A DNA stretch of 53,932 bases from Gammaproteobacteria bacterium (GTDB taxonomy: Bacteria; Pseudomonadota; Gammaproteobacteria; GCA-001735895), in NCBI GenBank assembly GCA_030595795.1, contig JAUVCH010000013.1, positions 1-53,932 of the forward strand, read 5' to 3'. Positions 9,205-19,085 of the stretch are shown here, one piece after another; the first letter of the stretch is position 1, and the number at the start of each line of letters is the position of its first letter. The position numbers were made by a program, and so were the translations under genes. A model generated the notes under the pieces. It ran no database searches. It saw only the letters and a program-made list of their open reading frames with translations, and was not told the DNA's origin.

Positions 9205-12200
9205 ATGATGAGCCGTCAGCAAATATCTATCAAACATAGCGCCCTGGGTTGGGTCAAAAAAGGTATCGACGATAATCTCTCGGAGATTAATGTTGACCTC
9301 AAGCGCTATATTGAAGACGACGATGTAAGTTTGCTGGAATCGATCAGGGAACGTCTTGGTACGGTGCAGGGTGTGTTAATGATGATCGAGCAATATGGCG
9401 CAGCCATGTTGACCGAGGAAATGGAATCGCTGTGCAGTTTTATCATCGAAAACAAGCAGGAGAAAGGTGACCAGTCACTGGAAGTAATGCTCCGTGCAGT
9501 CTTACAGCTGCCAGACTATCTTGAGCATATTCAGTCCGGGCACAGAGATATACCGATTGCTATATTGCCGTTGCTGAATGATATACGTGCAGTAAAAAAC
9601 CAGGATTTATTCTCTGAAAAATTACTGTTTTTACCCGATCTGTCAATGCATCAGTCCGGTGCTGACACCGAGGCAATCGACGCCAGAAATAATCACGCGT
9701 CGAAACAGTTTGCGAAGAAATTGCGCCCCATATATCAGTTTGCCCTGGTAAAGATTATTACTGAAAAGGAGGTCGAGGAAAACCTCAAACGACTGGAAAA
9801 AGTTTGTGAAACCTTCGAAGAAAAATCTTTTTCTGAGCAGGCTGCACGTATCTGGTGGATTATCGGTGCCTTAATCGAATCGGTTTCACGCCAGCAACTC
9901 GAACTCGGTGCTTCGATCAAGAGTTTACTCGGCAAGGTCGATGCATTGTTCCGAGTCATTCTAATCATTGGTGAACAGGGTTTGCTAAATCGCCAACCTA
10001 TCGAATTAATTAAAAATTTCCTTTACTACATCGCGCAACCAGAGTGCGATGGGCCTAAAGCACAGGCAATAAAAACAGCCTATCGACTGGAGCAGTTTCT
10101 ACCCAGTGAAGCTGTACGAAGCCGAGTGCTAGATAATATAGCTGGCCCCAATCAGGCGCTGTTGAAAACAGTTAGTGAAGCGATGAAAACCGATATCGAA
10201 GCGGTTAAATCAACTCTTGAAGTTTATGTCAACGGTGACCTGGCTGATACCGATAAACTTAAGGACGTTCCACAGGAGCTCCATATTATATCCGATACTC
10301 TCGCGATGCTTGGTCTGGGCCAGCAGAGACAGATGATCGAAGCACAAATTGGCGTTATAAAAGAAGTTGTCGAGGGCAATCAGCTTTCCAGCGAAGCCGA
10401 ATTACTTTCCATGGCGAGCGAGTTGCTTCAGGTAGAGTATGCGCTCGATCAAATGCATAAGCGTAATCCGACCTCTATCGAAGAAGACTCTCGTTCCGAG
10501 AGCGATGTCTCTAGAGACTACGAGCTCGATAGCGTACTAACCGCTGTAGTGACTGCTGCGCTGGATGACATCCAGAAAACCAAAAGTGCAATACTCGAAT
10601 TCATCAAGGATTCCACACGCGTTGAAAATATCGAACTTTGTGTCGAATTAATGCAAGAGTCCAGGGGGGCGCTTGAGTTGTTAAACCAGCCACGTGCAGT
10701 GGCAGTGGTTGATGGTTTACTCCAGTATTTACAGGATTACGATATCGTTGAATTTATGGATGCAGTGCGTCTTGATTCGCTATCGCAGGTAGTCGTTAGC
10801 CTGGAATATTATCTCGAAGCAATAGGAGAACATCGTGTTGATACTGATGAAATACTGGATTTTGCTGACACTCAATTACAGGCTTTATTGAAAAATGCGG
10901 AGCAACGTGTCGTACATGATGGTGACGAAATCGAGCTTAAAGTCGCTGATGATTCTGTTGAGATAGCCGTAGATCCAATCCCCGAAGGCATTGAAAATGA
11001 GGTTGTCGAAACACCCGATGATATCGTTAATGATATAAGTGAAGACCTCGAGGACTTGCGCGCCGTATTGGAGGTGGAAGAAGAGGTCATTGAGCAAGAA
11101 TTAGAAATAGTTGAAATTGAAGTTGAAGCTGAAGAAGTAGCTGAAGAAGCAGAAACTGAAACTATGGCGCCAATCGCCGATGGTGAGCTTAAAGTCGAGC
11201 CAGTAAATGAAGAGCTAGAAGTGCTCCTGGCTGGGAGTGACCCTGAAATACTCGAAATTTATCTCGAAGAAGCCGAGGAAGAATCAGAAAATATAACGCG
11301 ACTTCAGCAGGACTGGATGTTGCATCCGGAAGATCAGAATGCACTCAAGAATATTCGTCGAGCCTTTCACACTATAAAAGGTAGTGGGCGTTTGGTTGGT
11401 GCTATAAAGATTGGCGAGTTCGCCTGGGATTTTGAAGTATTACTCAACCGGGTTCTTGATAGAACGGTTCCACCAAATGATGCAATTATCAATGCAGTCG
11501 GACTAGCGGGCGTTGCCTCACTCGAGCTCGTTAATGAGTTAAAAACTTCCGAACCTCCATCCTCCGACATAGCTTACCTGCGAGGACTGGCGAGAGCGTT
11601 GGCAGTATTTGATGTTGATCAGGTGCGCATCGAACGTACTGGCATCATGCAGGTAGTAGAATCACCCTACGATCGCATTACCGATGGTACCGATCAGAAT
11701 ATCGAAGTGGTTCGTCCAGATGAATCTTTGTTGTCTGGTCTAGAGACAATGAGTTTGCAGGCGGATGATTTTGAAGGCATGGCGCCACCAGAATCCGATT
11801 CCGAATCCGATTATTTAATCGATAACGACGACATAATTGCTGATTTCGAATATGAGCCGTTCCCCGAAATTGACGATGATGACCTGCCTGAATTGGAGTT
11901 CGAAGAAATAGCAATCGACGAAGCCAAGGCCGATTCTGCCGACACAGAGGAGCCCCCCCCCGACCCTTTAGTGGAAATGACAATGGACGGTATGCCTGGC
12001 GCGGGGGCAGGGATGACCGAGGGCAGAATTCAAGAGCCGGGCGAGTCAACCGGCCTGTCGATCGATCCAGAACTTCTGACGATTTACCAACAAGAGGTCG
12101 AACAGCACCTAAGCATAGTAAATTCCGCCCTTGAATCAGCCACGAAAAATGGCGAGCTGATTCCCAGTGAAGCCGTTTACCGGGCTTTACACACCATCAA

Positions 12201-14859
12201 TGGTGCCTCGCGCACAGCCGGTATCAGAAGCATTGGCGAGTTAGCCAGCCTTATGGAAAAGCCGCTGAAGGCGGCGTTATCTCAATCCATGGCGTTGGAT
12301 CGGAAAGTCCTCAATTTGTATCGACTCGGATACAGCACCATAAGCAATATGACCAAAGAGTTGGTCGAAACTCGGCAGATACCCGAAATTCCCGAAGATC
12401 TAAAATCCAGGCTGTTGGCGTTGGCTGAAGACCTGGAAGAGCATACCGTCGAAATTCCGGAAGACCTCGAACATCCGACTTCTGAATTTGTCGACACATT
12501 GAATATGATGAACGACGCGCCGCAGGATGCGGATAACGAGCTATTGTCAATATTTATTGAAGAAGCCAGAGAGTTACTGGAAATGAGCGATCACGCTCTA
12601 CATAAATGGGCTGATCAGCAGGTTGATGAAAATGGCAACTATGACTCTGCACCAGTCATGGAATTGCAACGTTACCTGCATACCCTCAAGGGTGGTGCGA
12701 AAATGGCCGAACTGTTACCCATTGGTGATCTAAGCCATGAGCTTGAATCGATGTTTATCGCGATTATCGATAACCACGTTGAAAAAAATGAGGATTTGAT
12801 CGACCTACTCAAGGATAGTTTTGATTTACTCAACAATCAGATTGGCGAGTCGGAACGGCACCAATCCCTGAGTGATTCTAGCGATAGTGTTGCAAAACTT
12901 AAATCGATGCGTCGCCGTGGTAATAGACAACAGGATGACGACTCACCAAAAAAAGACGATGCACCCTTTAACCAGGATGCCGAAAGTGATCTGGAAAATT
13001 CTAATGAAGAGCCGGATCAGGTGCCTGGTCGACGAAGCCAGGATGTTGTCCGCGTTCGATCTGACCTGCTCGATAATCTGGTTAATTCGGCCGGTGAAGT
13101 GAGTATTTATCGTGCTCGTATGGAGCAGCAGGTTGCAGGTCTGGGGTCACATCTGGGCGAGCTGGGGCAAACCATCATGCGCCTGAAAAATCAGCTACGT
13201 AACCTCGAAGCCGAAACCGATGCTCAAATCCACTTTAGTCATCAGAGTTTAACTAGCAAAGAAGAAGAATTTGATCCGTTGGAGATGGATCGATACACCC
13301 TGATTCAGGAGCTATCACGCTCGCTCAGCGAAAGCGTTAACGATTTATCGAGCTTACAGGGTATGTTGGGTGAGCAGGTCAAAGATTCTGAAACTCTTTT
13401 ATTGCAACAATCACGCGTTAATACCGATTTGCAGGACGGCTTGATAAAAAGCCGTATGGTAAAGTTTTCTGGCCTGTTTTCGCGTTTGCGTCGACTGGTT
13501 CGTCAGAGTAGTCAGGAGGTTGCCAAGAAGGCCGAACTAATCATCAGCGGTGAAGAAAATGAAGTCGATAATAAGGTGCTCGATCGAATGGTTGCACCGT
13601 TAGAGCATATTATTCGTAACGCCGTGTCGCATGGCATAGAACCTCCTGTAGAAAGAGTCAGGAAAGGTAAACCTGAAACTGGTGCAATCAAAATCGATAT
13701 CAGTCGTGATGGTTCGGATGTGGTTATCCGGGTCAGTGATGATGGCGCCGGTGTTGATCTCGAAAAAGTAAGGAATAAGGCCCAGAAAATGGGGTTGATA
13801 GAAAAAGATCAAAGTGTTGCTGATGGCGATCTGGTGCAATACATACTAGAGCCTGGGTTTAGTACCGCTTCGCAAGTTACCCAGCTATCAGGCCGTGGCG
13901 TGGGTATGGATGTTGTGGATATCGAGATCAAGCAGCTCGGTGGCACATTACAAATTGAAACCAGTCCACAGGGCACCACGTTTATCGCGCGGTTACCTTT
14001 TACGCTGTCGATTAATCAGGCTATCCTGGTAAAAACCGGCGACGAAATCTATGCTATCCCACTAATTAATATCGAAGGTATTACTCGTCTCGAAACTCAG
14101 AAACTGGTTGAGTATTACCAGGCTGAAAATGCCGAGCTGGAATTTGCAGGTCAAAAATTTGGTTTGCACTATCTTTCGCAACTGGTCGGTGCGGGTGCGC
14201 AAATTGATGCCGAAGATAGCCAGTCCAAACAGCCAGTGATATTGACTCGCTCTGGTGACGTTCGAGTTGCGCTTCACGTAGATGAAGTGCTAGGTAATCG
14301 TGAGATAGTGGTCAAATCTCTGGGTAAACAATTAAGCCAGGTTAAAGGTCTGTCGGGAGCCAGTATTCTTGCCGATGGTAGTGTTGTTCTTATCCTTGAT
14401 GTAAACGGGCTTGTACGCCATGGCGATACGGCCGCAGTCAAAGTTGTTTATCGGGCTGATCAACCCGAGGGAGTAGTTGCCACAGAGCTTAAGCGTAATA
14501 CCATTATGGTGGTCGATGATTCTATTACCATGCGCCGAGTTGCTAGTAAACTTCTCGAAAGGAATAACTACAATGTGGTGACAGCAAAAGATGGCGTTGA
14601 TGCTTTGGCCCAACTCGAAGATGTTCGCCCGGATCTAATGCTACTCGATATCGAAATGCCACGCATGGACGGCTACGAACTAGCCTCTCATATGCAAAAC
14701 GAAGATCAATATTCGAAAATCCCGATTATCATGATCACCTCTCGAACGGGCGTAAAACACCGTGATCGAGCGCTGGAAATCGGTGTTACCAATTACATGG
14801 GCAAACCGTATCAGGAAGATGAATTGATCAACAATATCCAACAGGCGCTGGGCACTTAA
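9205..14859 (+). CDS. chpA: ChpA/PilL hybrid chemotaxis histidine kinase with several Hpt domains
   Basis: An 1884-residue kinase. The first ~600 residues are FimL/PilL-N-like helices. An acidic, repetitive linker (~595-660) precedes Hpt1 with His722 (AFHTIKGSGR). Hpt2 has His996 (ALHTINGASR) and Hpt3 has His1159 (YLHTLKGGAK). Then come the dimerisation domain, the CheA ATPase (HIIRNAVSHGIEPP, DDGAGVD, GRGVGMDVV), a CheW-like domain and a C-terminal receiver with Asp1815 (LLDIEMPRMDG). It phosphorylates PilG and PilH. The three Hpt domains with intact His are fewer than the set described for P. aeruginosa ChpA. A run of nine C at 11953-11961 encodes three prolines in the linker after Hpt1. 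Confidence 0.93.
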   Translation: MMSRQQISIKHSALGWVKKGIDDNLSEINVDLKRYIEDDDVSLLESIRERLGTVQGVLMMIEQYGAAMLTEEMESLCSFIIENKQEKGDQSLEVMLRAVLQLPDYLEHIQSGHRDIPIAILPLLNDIRAVKNQDLFSEKLLFLPDLSMHQSGADTEAIDARNNHASKQFAKKLRPIYQFALVKIITEKEVEENLKRLEKVCETFEEKSFSEQAARIWWIIGALIESVSRQQLELGASIKSLLGKVDALFRVILIIGEQGLLNRQPIELIKNFLYYIAQPECDGPKAQAIKTAYRLEQFLPSEAVRSRVLDNIAGPNQALLKTVSEAMKTDIEAVKSTLEVYVNGDLADTDKLKDVPQELHIISDTLAMLGLGQQRQMIEAQIGVIKEVVEGNQLSSEAELLSMASELLQVEYALDQMHKRNPTSIEEDSRSESDVSRDYELDSVLTAVVTAALDDIQKTKSAILEFIKDSTRVENIELCVELMQESRGALELLNQPRAVAVVDGLLQYLQDYDIVEFMDAVRLDSLSQVVVSLEYYLEAIGEHRVDTDEILDFADTQLQALLKNAEQRVVHDGDEIELKVADDSVEIAVDPIPEGIENEVVETPDDIVNDISEDLEDLRAVLEVEEEVIEQELEIVEIEVEAEEVAEEAETETMAPIADGELKVEPVNEELEVLLAGSDPEILEIYLEEAEEESENITRLQQDWMLHPEDQNALKNIRRAFHTIKGSGRLVGAIKIGEFAWDFEVLLNRVLDRTVPPNDAIINAVGLAGVASLELVNELKTSEPPSSDIAYLRGLARALAVFDVDQVRIERTGIMQVVESPYDRITDGTDQNIEVVRPDESLLSGLETMSLQADDFEGMAPPESDSESDYLIDNDDIIADFEYEPFPEIDDDDLPELEFEEIAIDEAKADSADTEEPPPDPLVEMTMDGMPGAGAGMTEGRIQEPGESTGLSIDPELLTIYQQEVEQHLSIVNSALESATKNGELIPSEAVYRALHTINGASRTAGIRSIGELASLMEKPLKAALSQSMALDRKVLNLYRLGYSTISNMTKELVETRQIPEIPEDLKSRLLALAEDLEEHTVEIPEDLEHPTSEFVDTLNMMNDAPQDADNELLSIFIEEARELLEMSDHALHKWADQQVDENGNYDSAPVMELQRYLHTLKGGAKMAELLPIGDLSHELESMFIAIIDNHVEKNEDLIDLLKDSFDLLNNQIGESERHQSLSDSSDSVAKLKSMRRRGNRQQDDDSPKKDDAPFNQDAESDLENSNEEPDQVPGRRSQDVVRVRSDLLDNLVNSAGEVSIYRARMEQQVAGLGSHLGELGQTIMRLKNQLRNLEAETDAQIHFSHQSLTSKEEEFDPLEMDRYTLIQELSRSLSESVNDLSSLQGMLGEQVKDSETLLLQQSRVNTDLQDGLIKSRMVKFSGLFSRLRRLVRQSSQEVAKKAELIISGEENEVDNKVLDRMVAPLEHIIRNAVSHGIEPPVERVRKGKPETGAIKIDISRDGSDVVIRVSDDGAGVDLEKVRNKAQKMGLIEKDQSVADGDLVQYILEPGFSTASQVTQLSGRGVGMDVVDIEIKQLGGTLQIETSPQGTTFIARLPFTLSINQAILVKTGDEIYAIPLINIEGITRLETQKLVEYYQAENAELEFAGQKFGLHYLSQLVGAGAQIDAEDSQSKQPVILTRSGDVRVALHVDEVLGNREIVVKSLGKQLSQVKGLSGASILADGSVVLILDVNGLVRHGDTAAVKVVYRADQPEGVVATELKRNTIMVVDDSITMRRVASKLLERNNYNVVTAKDGVDALAQLEDVRPDLMLLDIEMPRMDGYELASHMQNEDQYSKIPIIMITSRTGVKHRDRALEIGVTNYMGKPYQEDELINNIQQALGT

Positions 14860-14878
14860 TAACCTATGCGAGAATTAT

Positions 14879-15361
14879 ATGAGTGATAATACCTCTGTTC
14901 GTTGCATGCTGCTGCCTATGTCTTCCATTAGCCTGGTAATTCCAAACTCGGCAGTGGCAGAAATCATTGGATATTCAGAACCTGGACGACTCGAAGACAG
15001 TAGCGACTGGTTTCTCGGTGTGGTTTTGTGGCGCGGGGTTTACTTGCCGGTTGTTTCTGTTGAACAAATGTGTTTGGTGGACGCAACCCACGTCGGCCCC
15101 AGGTCGCGTATAGGAATCATTTATAATCCGGAAAAAGATAGCGAAGTGCCATATATAGGGTTGCACATACAGGATATTCCCCGTGCTTATCTTGCCGATT
15201 CAAGCACTATGGAATCAGGCACTGACGATAGTTTGAGCCAGTACTTAATATCACGAGTCGATGGGGATGAATTCTCTCGAGCGATTCCGAATATCGATGC
15301 CATGATTGCCGATTTAAAGCCGCAGATTAATCAGGAAAAAATCGACAAGCTAAATCGTTAG
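14879..15361 (+). CDS. CheW-like protein (ChpC-type)
   Basis: A 160-residue protein with a CheW-like core: PMSSISLVIPNSAVAEIIGY, DWFLGVVLWRGVYLPVVSVEQ and IGIIYNPEKD. It lies 19 nt after chpA, so it is the last gene of the cluster. It probably acts as an additional adaptor, like ChpC in Pseudomonas. Its 3' end overlaps the end of convergent rsmE by 4 nt. No CheB- or CheR-type adaptation enzyme lies in the cluster. Confidence 0.75.
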   Translation: MSDNTSVRCMLLPMSSISLVIPNSAVAEIIGYSEPGRLEDSSDWFLGVVLWRGVYLPVVSVEQMCLVDATHVGPRSRIGIIYNPEKDSEVPYIGLHIQDIPRAYLADSSTMESGTDDSLSQYLISRVDGDEFSRAIPNIDAMIADLKPQINQEKIDKLNR

Positions 15362-16101
15362 GTTTCGAAATCCCCCCATAAAGATTGCACTATTGCCAGT
15401 GAGGTGATGGCTGCGGTCTCAGTGCGTAAGACTCTTGGGCCAAGCTTCGTGCTACGAAAATCATGATTCTGGGCTTTTTTGATCTCACTGCTTGATAGCC
15501 CACCTTCCGGGCCAATCAAAATAGAAACCTGATCTTTTTGGCTAAAGTTTTTCAGGCTCTCAGGCAGTGTTTGACCTGTAAACTCGAGTAGTATTCTATT
15601 CAGCTTCCCAACAGATGTATCCAGTATATCGTCTAGCGATTTATAAAATTCAATAACCGGTGGTACGTGGCGACCACTTTGTTCGCAAGCTTTTACGGCT
15701 ATTGCCCGCCAGTGTGCCAGGCGTTTATCCTGTTGCGCCGGTTTGAGTGGTATTTGGCTATGTTCTGCATTAAAAATAGAGATTTTTTTAACGCCGAGTT
15801 CGGTACATTTCTGAATTGAGAAATCAAGGTGATCACTACGGCTAAGCCCCTGAATAATCTCACTCTCGAGTGGAGATTCGGTTTGTAGTTTGTCTTTCGA
15901 TTCGACGGTAGCAATAGTCTGCTTTCCATCGAATTCGAGTCGAGATCGATAATCGTATTCATCCTGCCCGTTAAACAGTGCGACAATCGCTCCAGGCTTT
16001 AAGCGTAAAACGTTACGTATGTAGTGGCTGGCGGCAGTATCCAGCTTGATACTGGAACTAATGGCGAGCGATTCTCTGACATAAACGCGTGAGATACGCA
16101 T
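15358..16101 (-). CDS. rsmE: 16S rRNA (uracil1498-N3)-methyltransferase RsmE
   Basis: A 247-residue SPOUT methyltransferase that methylates U1498 of 16S rRNA with SAM. It opens with MRISRVYV and shows HYIRNVLRLKPGA. The SAM-binding trefoil knot is at the C-terminus (ILIGPEGGLSSSEI, LGPRVLRTETAAI). Length is normal. It is encoded after ahcY and metK on the same strand, so a SAM user follows SAM synthesis and SAH removal, probably by proximity. Confidence 0.95.
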   Translation of the reverse strand: MRISRVYVRESLAISSSIKLDTAASHYIRNVLRLKPGAIVALFNGQDEYDYRSRLEFDGKQTIATVESKDKLQTESPLESEIIQGLSRSDHLDFSIQKCTELGVKKISIFNAEHSQIPLKPAQQDKRLAHWRAIAVKACEQSGRHVPPVIEFYKSLDDILDTSVGKLNRILLEFTGQTLPESLKNFSQKDQVSILIGPEGGLSSSEIKKAQNHDFRSTKLGPRVLRTETAAITSLAIVQSLWGDFET

Positions 16102-16132
16102 GACAGAAAATCGCCCGCCAGGTTATATCTGA

Positions 16133-17551
16133 TTAATAGCGGTAATGTTCTGGCTTGTAAGGACCATCGGCGCTAACACCGATATAATCGGCCTGCTTGT
16201 CGGTCAGCCGAGTCAAATGAACCCCGATTTTTTCCAGGTGCAAACGTGCTACTTCTTCGTCAAGGTGTTTAGGCAGGGTGTAAACTTCGTTGCCATACTT
16301 ACCGGGATTACAGAAAATTTCCATCTGTGCCAGCGTCTGGTTGGTGAACGAGTTAGACATGACAAAACTCGGATGACCAGTGCCACAACCCAGGTTTACC
16401 AGGCGACCTTCGGCGAGCAGGATGATGCGTTTACCGTCGGGGAAGATGACGTGATCAACCTGCGGCTTAATATTTTCCCATTCGTATTGCTTGAGTTCAG
16501 CGACCTGAATTTCGTTGTCGAAATGACCAATGTTACAGACAATCGCCTGATCCTTCATTTTGATCATATGTTCGTGGCGGATGACGTCATAGTTGCCGGT
16601 AGTAGTGACAAAGATATCCGCCTCGGAACAGGCTTCTTCCATGGTCACAACACGGAAACCTTCCATAGCCGCCTGCAATGCACAAATCGGGTCAATTTCG
16701 GTCACCATAACACTAGCACCCAGACCTTTAAGGGATTGTGCGCTACCTTTGCCGACGTCGCCATATCCTAGAACAAGTGCAACCTTGCCTGCAATCATTA
16801 CATCTGTGGCTCGTTTGATGCCATCGACCAGTGACTCGCGACAACCGTACAAATTATCAAATTTAGATTTAGTAACAGAATCGTTAACGTTAAACGCGGG
16901 GAATGCTAATTCACCCCTGGCCTGCATCTGGTATAAGCGGTGGACGCCGGTGGTAGTTTCTTCGGTGACACCTTTAATATTTTTCAGGATATTTGAATAC
17001 CAGTTTGGCGATTCGGCCAATTTGGCTTTGATTGAAGCATACATGATGATTTCTTCTTCGCTGCCGGGGTTGTCGAGAACCGAAATATCGGATTCGGCCT
17101 TACTACCGAGGTTAATCAACCCAGTCGCATCGCCGCCGTCGTCAAGAATCATATTAGGTGTGCCACCATCGTGCCATTCCATCATTCGATGTGTATATTG
17201 CCAGTAGTCTTCCAGTGTCTCGCCCTTAAAGGCAAAAACTGGCACGCCAGATTCGGCAATCGCCGCTGCTGCGTGATCCTGCGTGGAGAATATATTGCAG
17301 GAAACCCAGCGTACTTCGGCACCGAGTGCGACCAGCGTTTCGATCAATACGGCGGTCTGGATAGTCATGTGCAAGGAGCCTGCGATACGAGCACCCTTCA
17401 GTGGTGCCTCTTTACCGTATTTGCCGCGTAAAGATACCAGCCCTGGCATCTCGGTTTCGGCGATGTTGATTTCCTTTCGACCCCAGCTAGCCAGTGAAAT
17501 ATCGGCGATAATATAATCCTTATCGATAGCGTCTTGTGCGGTTGCGTTCAT
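16133..17551 (-). CDS. ahcY: S-adenosylhomocysteine hydrolase
   Basis: A 472-residue NAD-dependent enzyme that splits S-adenosylhomocysteine into adenosine and homocysteine. Visible motifs are [32 protein letters not shown], the Rossmann loop GYGDVGKG and the C-terminal KPEHYRY. The length fits the bacterial class with the extra ~40-residue insert around the DDGGDATGL segment. It lies 35 nt behind metK and shares its leader, so both would respond to the upstream riboswitch. Confidence 0.97.
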   Translation of the reverse strand: MNATAQDAIDKDYIIADISLASWGRKEINIAETEMPGLVSLRGKYGKEAPLKGARIAGSLHMTIQTAVLIETLVALGAEVRWVSCNIFSTQDHAAAAIAESGVPVFAFKGETLEDYWQYTHRMMEWHDGGTPNMILDDGGDATGLINLGSKAESDISVLDNPGSEEEIIMYASIKAKLAESPNWYSNILKNIKGVTEETTTGVHRLYQMQARGELAFPAFNVNDSVTKSKFDNLYGCRESLVDGIKRATDVMIAGKVALVLGYGDVGKGSAQSLKGLGASVMVTEIDPICALQAAMEGFRVVTMEEACSEADIFVTTTGNYDVIRHEHMIKMKDQAIVCNIGHFDNEIQVAELKQYEWENIKPQVDHVIFPDGKRIILLAEGRLVNLGCGTGHPSFVMSNSFTNQTLAQMEIFCNPGKYGNEVYTLPKHLDEEVARLHLEKIGVHLTRLTDKQADYIGVSADGPYKPEHYRY

Positions 17552-17586
17552 AATTAAAACCTTAAGTGAGTGAATTTAGTGTGTGG

Positions 17587-18774
17587 TTATAGACCAGCTT
17601 CTGCTTTTAGTGCTTCGGCCTTATCGGTTTTTTCCCAGCTCAGGTCGATATCATCGCGACCGAGATGTCCGTACGCCGCTGTTTGCAGATAGATTGGGCG
17701 CAACAGGTCGAGCATTGCAATCAGGCCTTTTGGGCGTAAATCAAAATGGTTACGAACCAGTTTAATGATTTTATCGTTGTCGATTCGACCGGTGCCGAAA
17801 GTCTCTAAGCTAATCGAAGTTGGCTCAGCGACGCCAATCGCATAAGACACCTGAATTTCGCAGCGATCGGCTATCCCGGCCGCTACAAGGTTTTTCGCGA
17901 CGTATCGAGCGGCATAAGCGGCTGAACGGTCGACTTTGGATGGGTCTTTACCCGAAAAGGCACCGCCCCCGTGCCTGGCCATACCGCCGTAGGTATCGAC
18001 AATTATTTTTCGCCCCGTCAGACCAGCATCACCAACCGGGCCACCGATAACGAATCGACCTGTTGGGTTGACGTGGATATGCTCGCTTTTGCATTGATCG
18101 AGCCATTCCGACGGTAGTACAGGCTTGAGAATGGTTTCGATTACCGCTTCGCGTAGACTGGCGAGATCGATATCTTCGTTATGTTGAGTTGATAGTACCA
18201 CTGCTTCGATACCGACCGGTTTATGGTCTTCGTAACGGAATGTGATCTGGCTTTTGGCATCGGGTTGTAGCCAGGGTAATTCGCCAGATTTACGCACCTC
18301 GGCCTGGCGTCGAACCAGTCGATGGGCATAGGTAATCGGTGCCGGCATTAAAACGTCGGTCTCGTTGCTGGCATAGCCAAACATCAGACCCTGATCGCCT
18401 GCCCCTTGTTCACGGTCGGCTGATTCGTCGACGCCCATGGCGATATCGCTAGACTGTTTGCCGAGACCAGTGAGTACTGCGCAGGTATTGCCATCGAACC
18501 CACATTCTGGATTGTCGTAGCCGATATCGCAGACGGTTTTACGAACCAGTGCTTCGGTATCAACCCAGGCGTTGGTAGTGATTTCACCAGCGAGTAGCAC
18601 CATGCCGGTCTTAACCAGAGTTTCACAGGCGACGCGTGAACGGATATCCTGCTCCAGAAGGGCATCGAGTACCGCGTCGGAAATTTGATCCGCAACTTTA
18701 TCCGGATGACCTTCGGATACTGATTCTGAGGTGAATATAAAGGAATTTTTCGTATTACTGGCAGAGCTATTCAT
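17587..18774 (-). CDS. metK: S-adenosylmethionine synthetase
   Basis: A 395-residue enzyme making SAM from methionine and ATP. Hallmarks are [20 protein letters not shown] at the start, the ATP loop [12 protein letters not shown] and the glycine-rich [19 protein letters not shown]. Length is normal. It is the first gene of the metK-ahcY(-rsmE) group. Its leader (18775-18900) contains a candidate SAH riboswitch ending 26 nt before the ATG, so expression probably rises when SAH accumulates. Confidence 0.97.
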   Translation of the reverse strand: MNSSASNTKNSFIFTSESVSEGHPDKVADQISDAVLDALLEQDIRSRVACETLVKTGMVLLAGEITTNAWVDTEALVRKTVCDIGYDNPECGFDGNTCAVLTGLGKQSSDIAMGVDESADREQGAGDQGLMFGYASNETDVLMPAPITYAHRLVRRQAEVRKSGELPWLQPDAKSQITFRYEDHKPVGIEAVVLSTQHNEDIDLASLREAVIETILKPVLPSEWLDQCKSEHIHVNPTGRFVIGGPVGDAGLTGRKIIVDTYGGMARHGGGAFSGKDPSKVDRSAAYAARYVAKNLVAAGIADRCEIQVSYAIGVAEPTSISLETFGTGRIDNDKIIKLVRNHFDLRPKGLIAMLDLLRPIYLQTAAYGHLGRDDIDLSWEKTDKAEALKAEAGL

Positions 18775-18800
18775 AAATAAACCTTATTAATATCTATTTA

Positions 18801-18863
18801 TGAGCGCCGTTGATCGTGACTGATTTGAAAGCCTGGCAGAGAATCTGTCGCAGCGCCCCTCAC
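18801..18863 (-). promoter_or_regulatory. Candidate S-adenosylhomocysteine (SAH) riboswitch upstream of metK-ahcY
   Basis: On the minus strand the leader carries the SAH riboswitch signature in order: GAGGGGCGCTGCGAC, then GCCAGGC, then AACGGCGCTCA. A P1-like stem pairs the arm starting TTTGTGAG (its first bases lie just 5' of this interval) with CTTTCAAA, with one U-U mismatch. P2 can form from CAGA/TCTG. A pseudoknot pairs GGGCGC (18858-18853) with GCGCTC (18807-18802). SAH riboswitches turn genes on when SAH binds. They are best known in front of ahcY; here metK comes first. A covariance-model search would settle it. Confidence 0.75.
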
Positions 18864-19032
18864 AAAACAGTGCCCGGGTGACACGGGCTAATGTGCTAAG
18901 AAGTATAGTTTAGTTAAAAATATTCGCTACATCAATTATAAAAGCATTTACCCAAAGGTTTTATTAATGAGCATAATAATTTTTTTGAGTTGCCGTGTTC
19001 AGGCATTTACGAGAGAATATCGCGCCTTAAAC

Positions 19033-19057
19033 TTCCGATAGTATTAGAATATCGGAA
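19033..19057 (+). promoter_or_regulatory. Palindrome in the tkt leader
   Basis: TTCCGATA (19033-19040) and TATCGGAA (19050-19057) are perfectly complementary around a 9-nt centre, 28 nt before the tkt ATG. It could be an operator for a sugar-metabolism regulator or an RNA hairpin. It is not followed by a U-run on either strand, so it does not look like a terminator. The binding protein is unknown. Confidence 0.4.
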
Positions 19058-19085
19058 AAAAACCAGGTTTCCTCGGGAGTAACTT

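Larger units (their letters stand above)
18775..19085. other. Divergent intergenic region metK / tkt
   Basis: 311 bp between divergent metK and tkt. Besides the riboswitch it contains a small GC hairpin (GCCCG 18872-18876 / CGGGC 18884-18888) in the metK leader and a palindrome at 19033-19057 in front of tkt. The remainder is AT-rich and must hold both promoters. No reading frame is convincing. Confidence 0.55.

Noticed and set aside
16145..17207. Two ~200-codon plus-strand frames opposite ahcY
   Set aside because: Shadows of the conserved AhcY reading frame.
18872..18888. GCCCG/CGGGC hairpin as a terminator or part of the SAH aptamer
   Set aside because: No U-run on either strand, and it lies outside the aptamer blocks; probably just leader structure.
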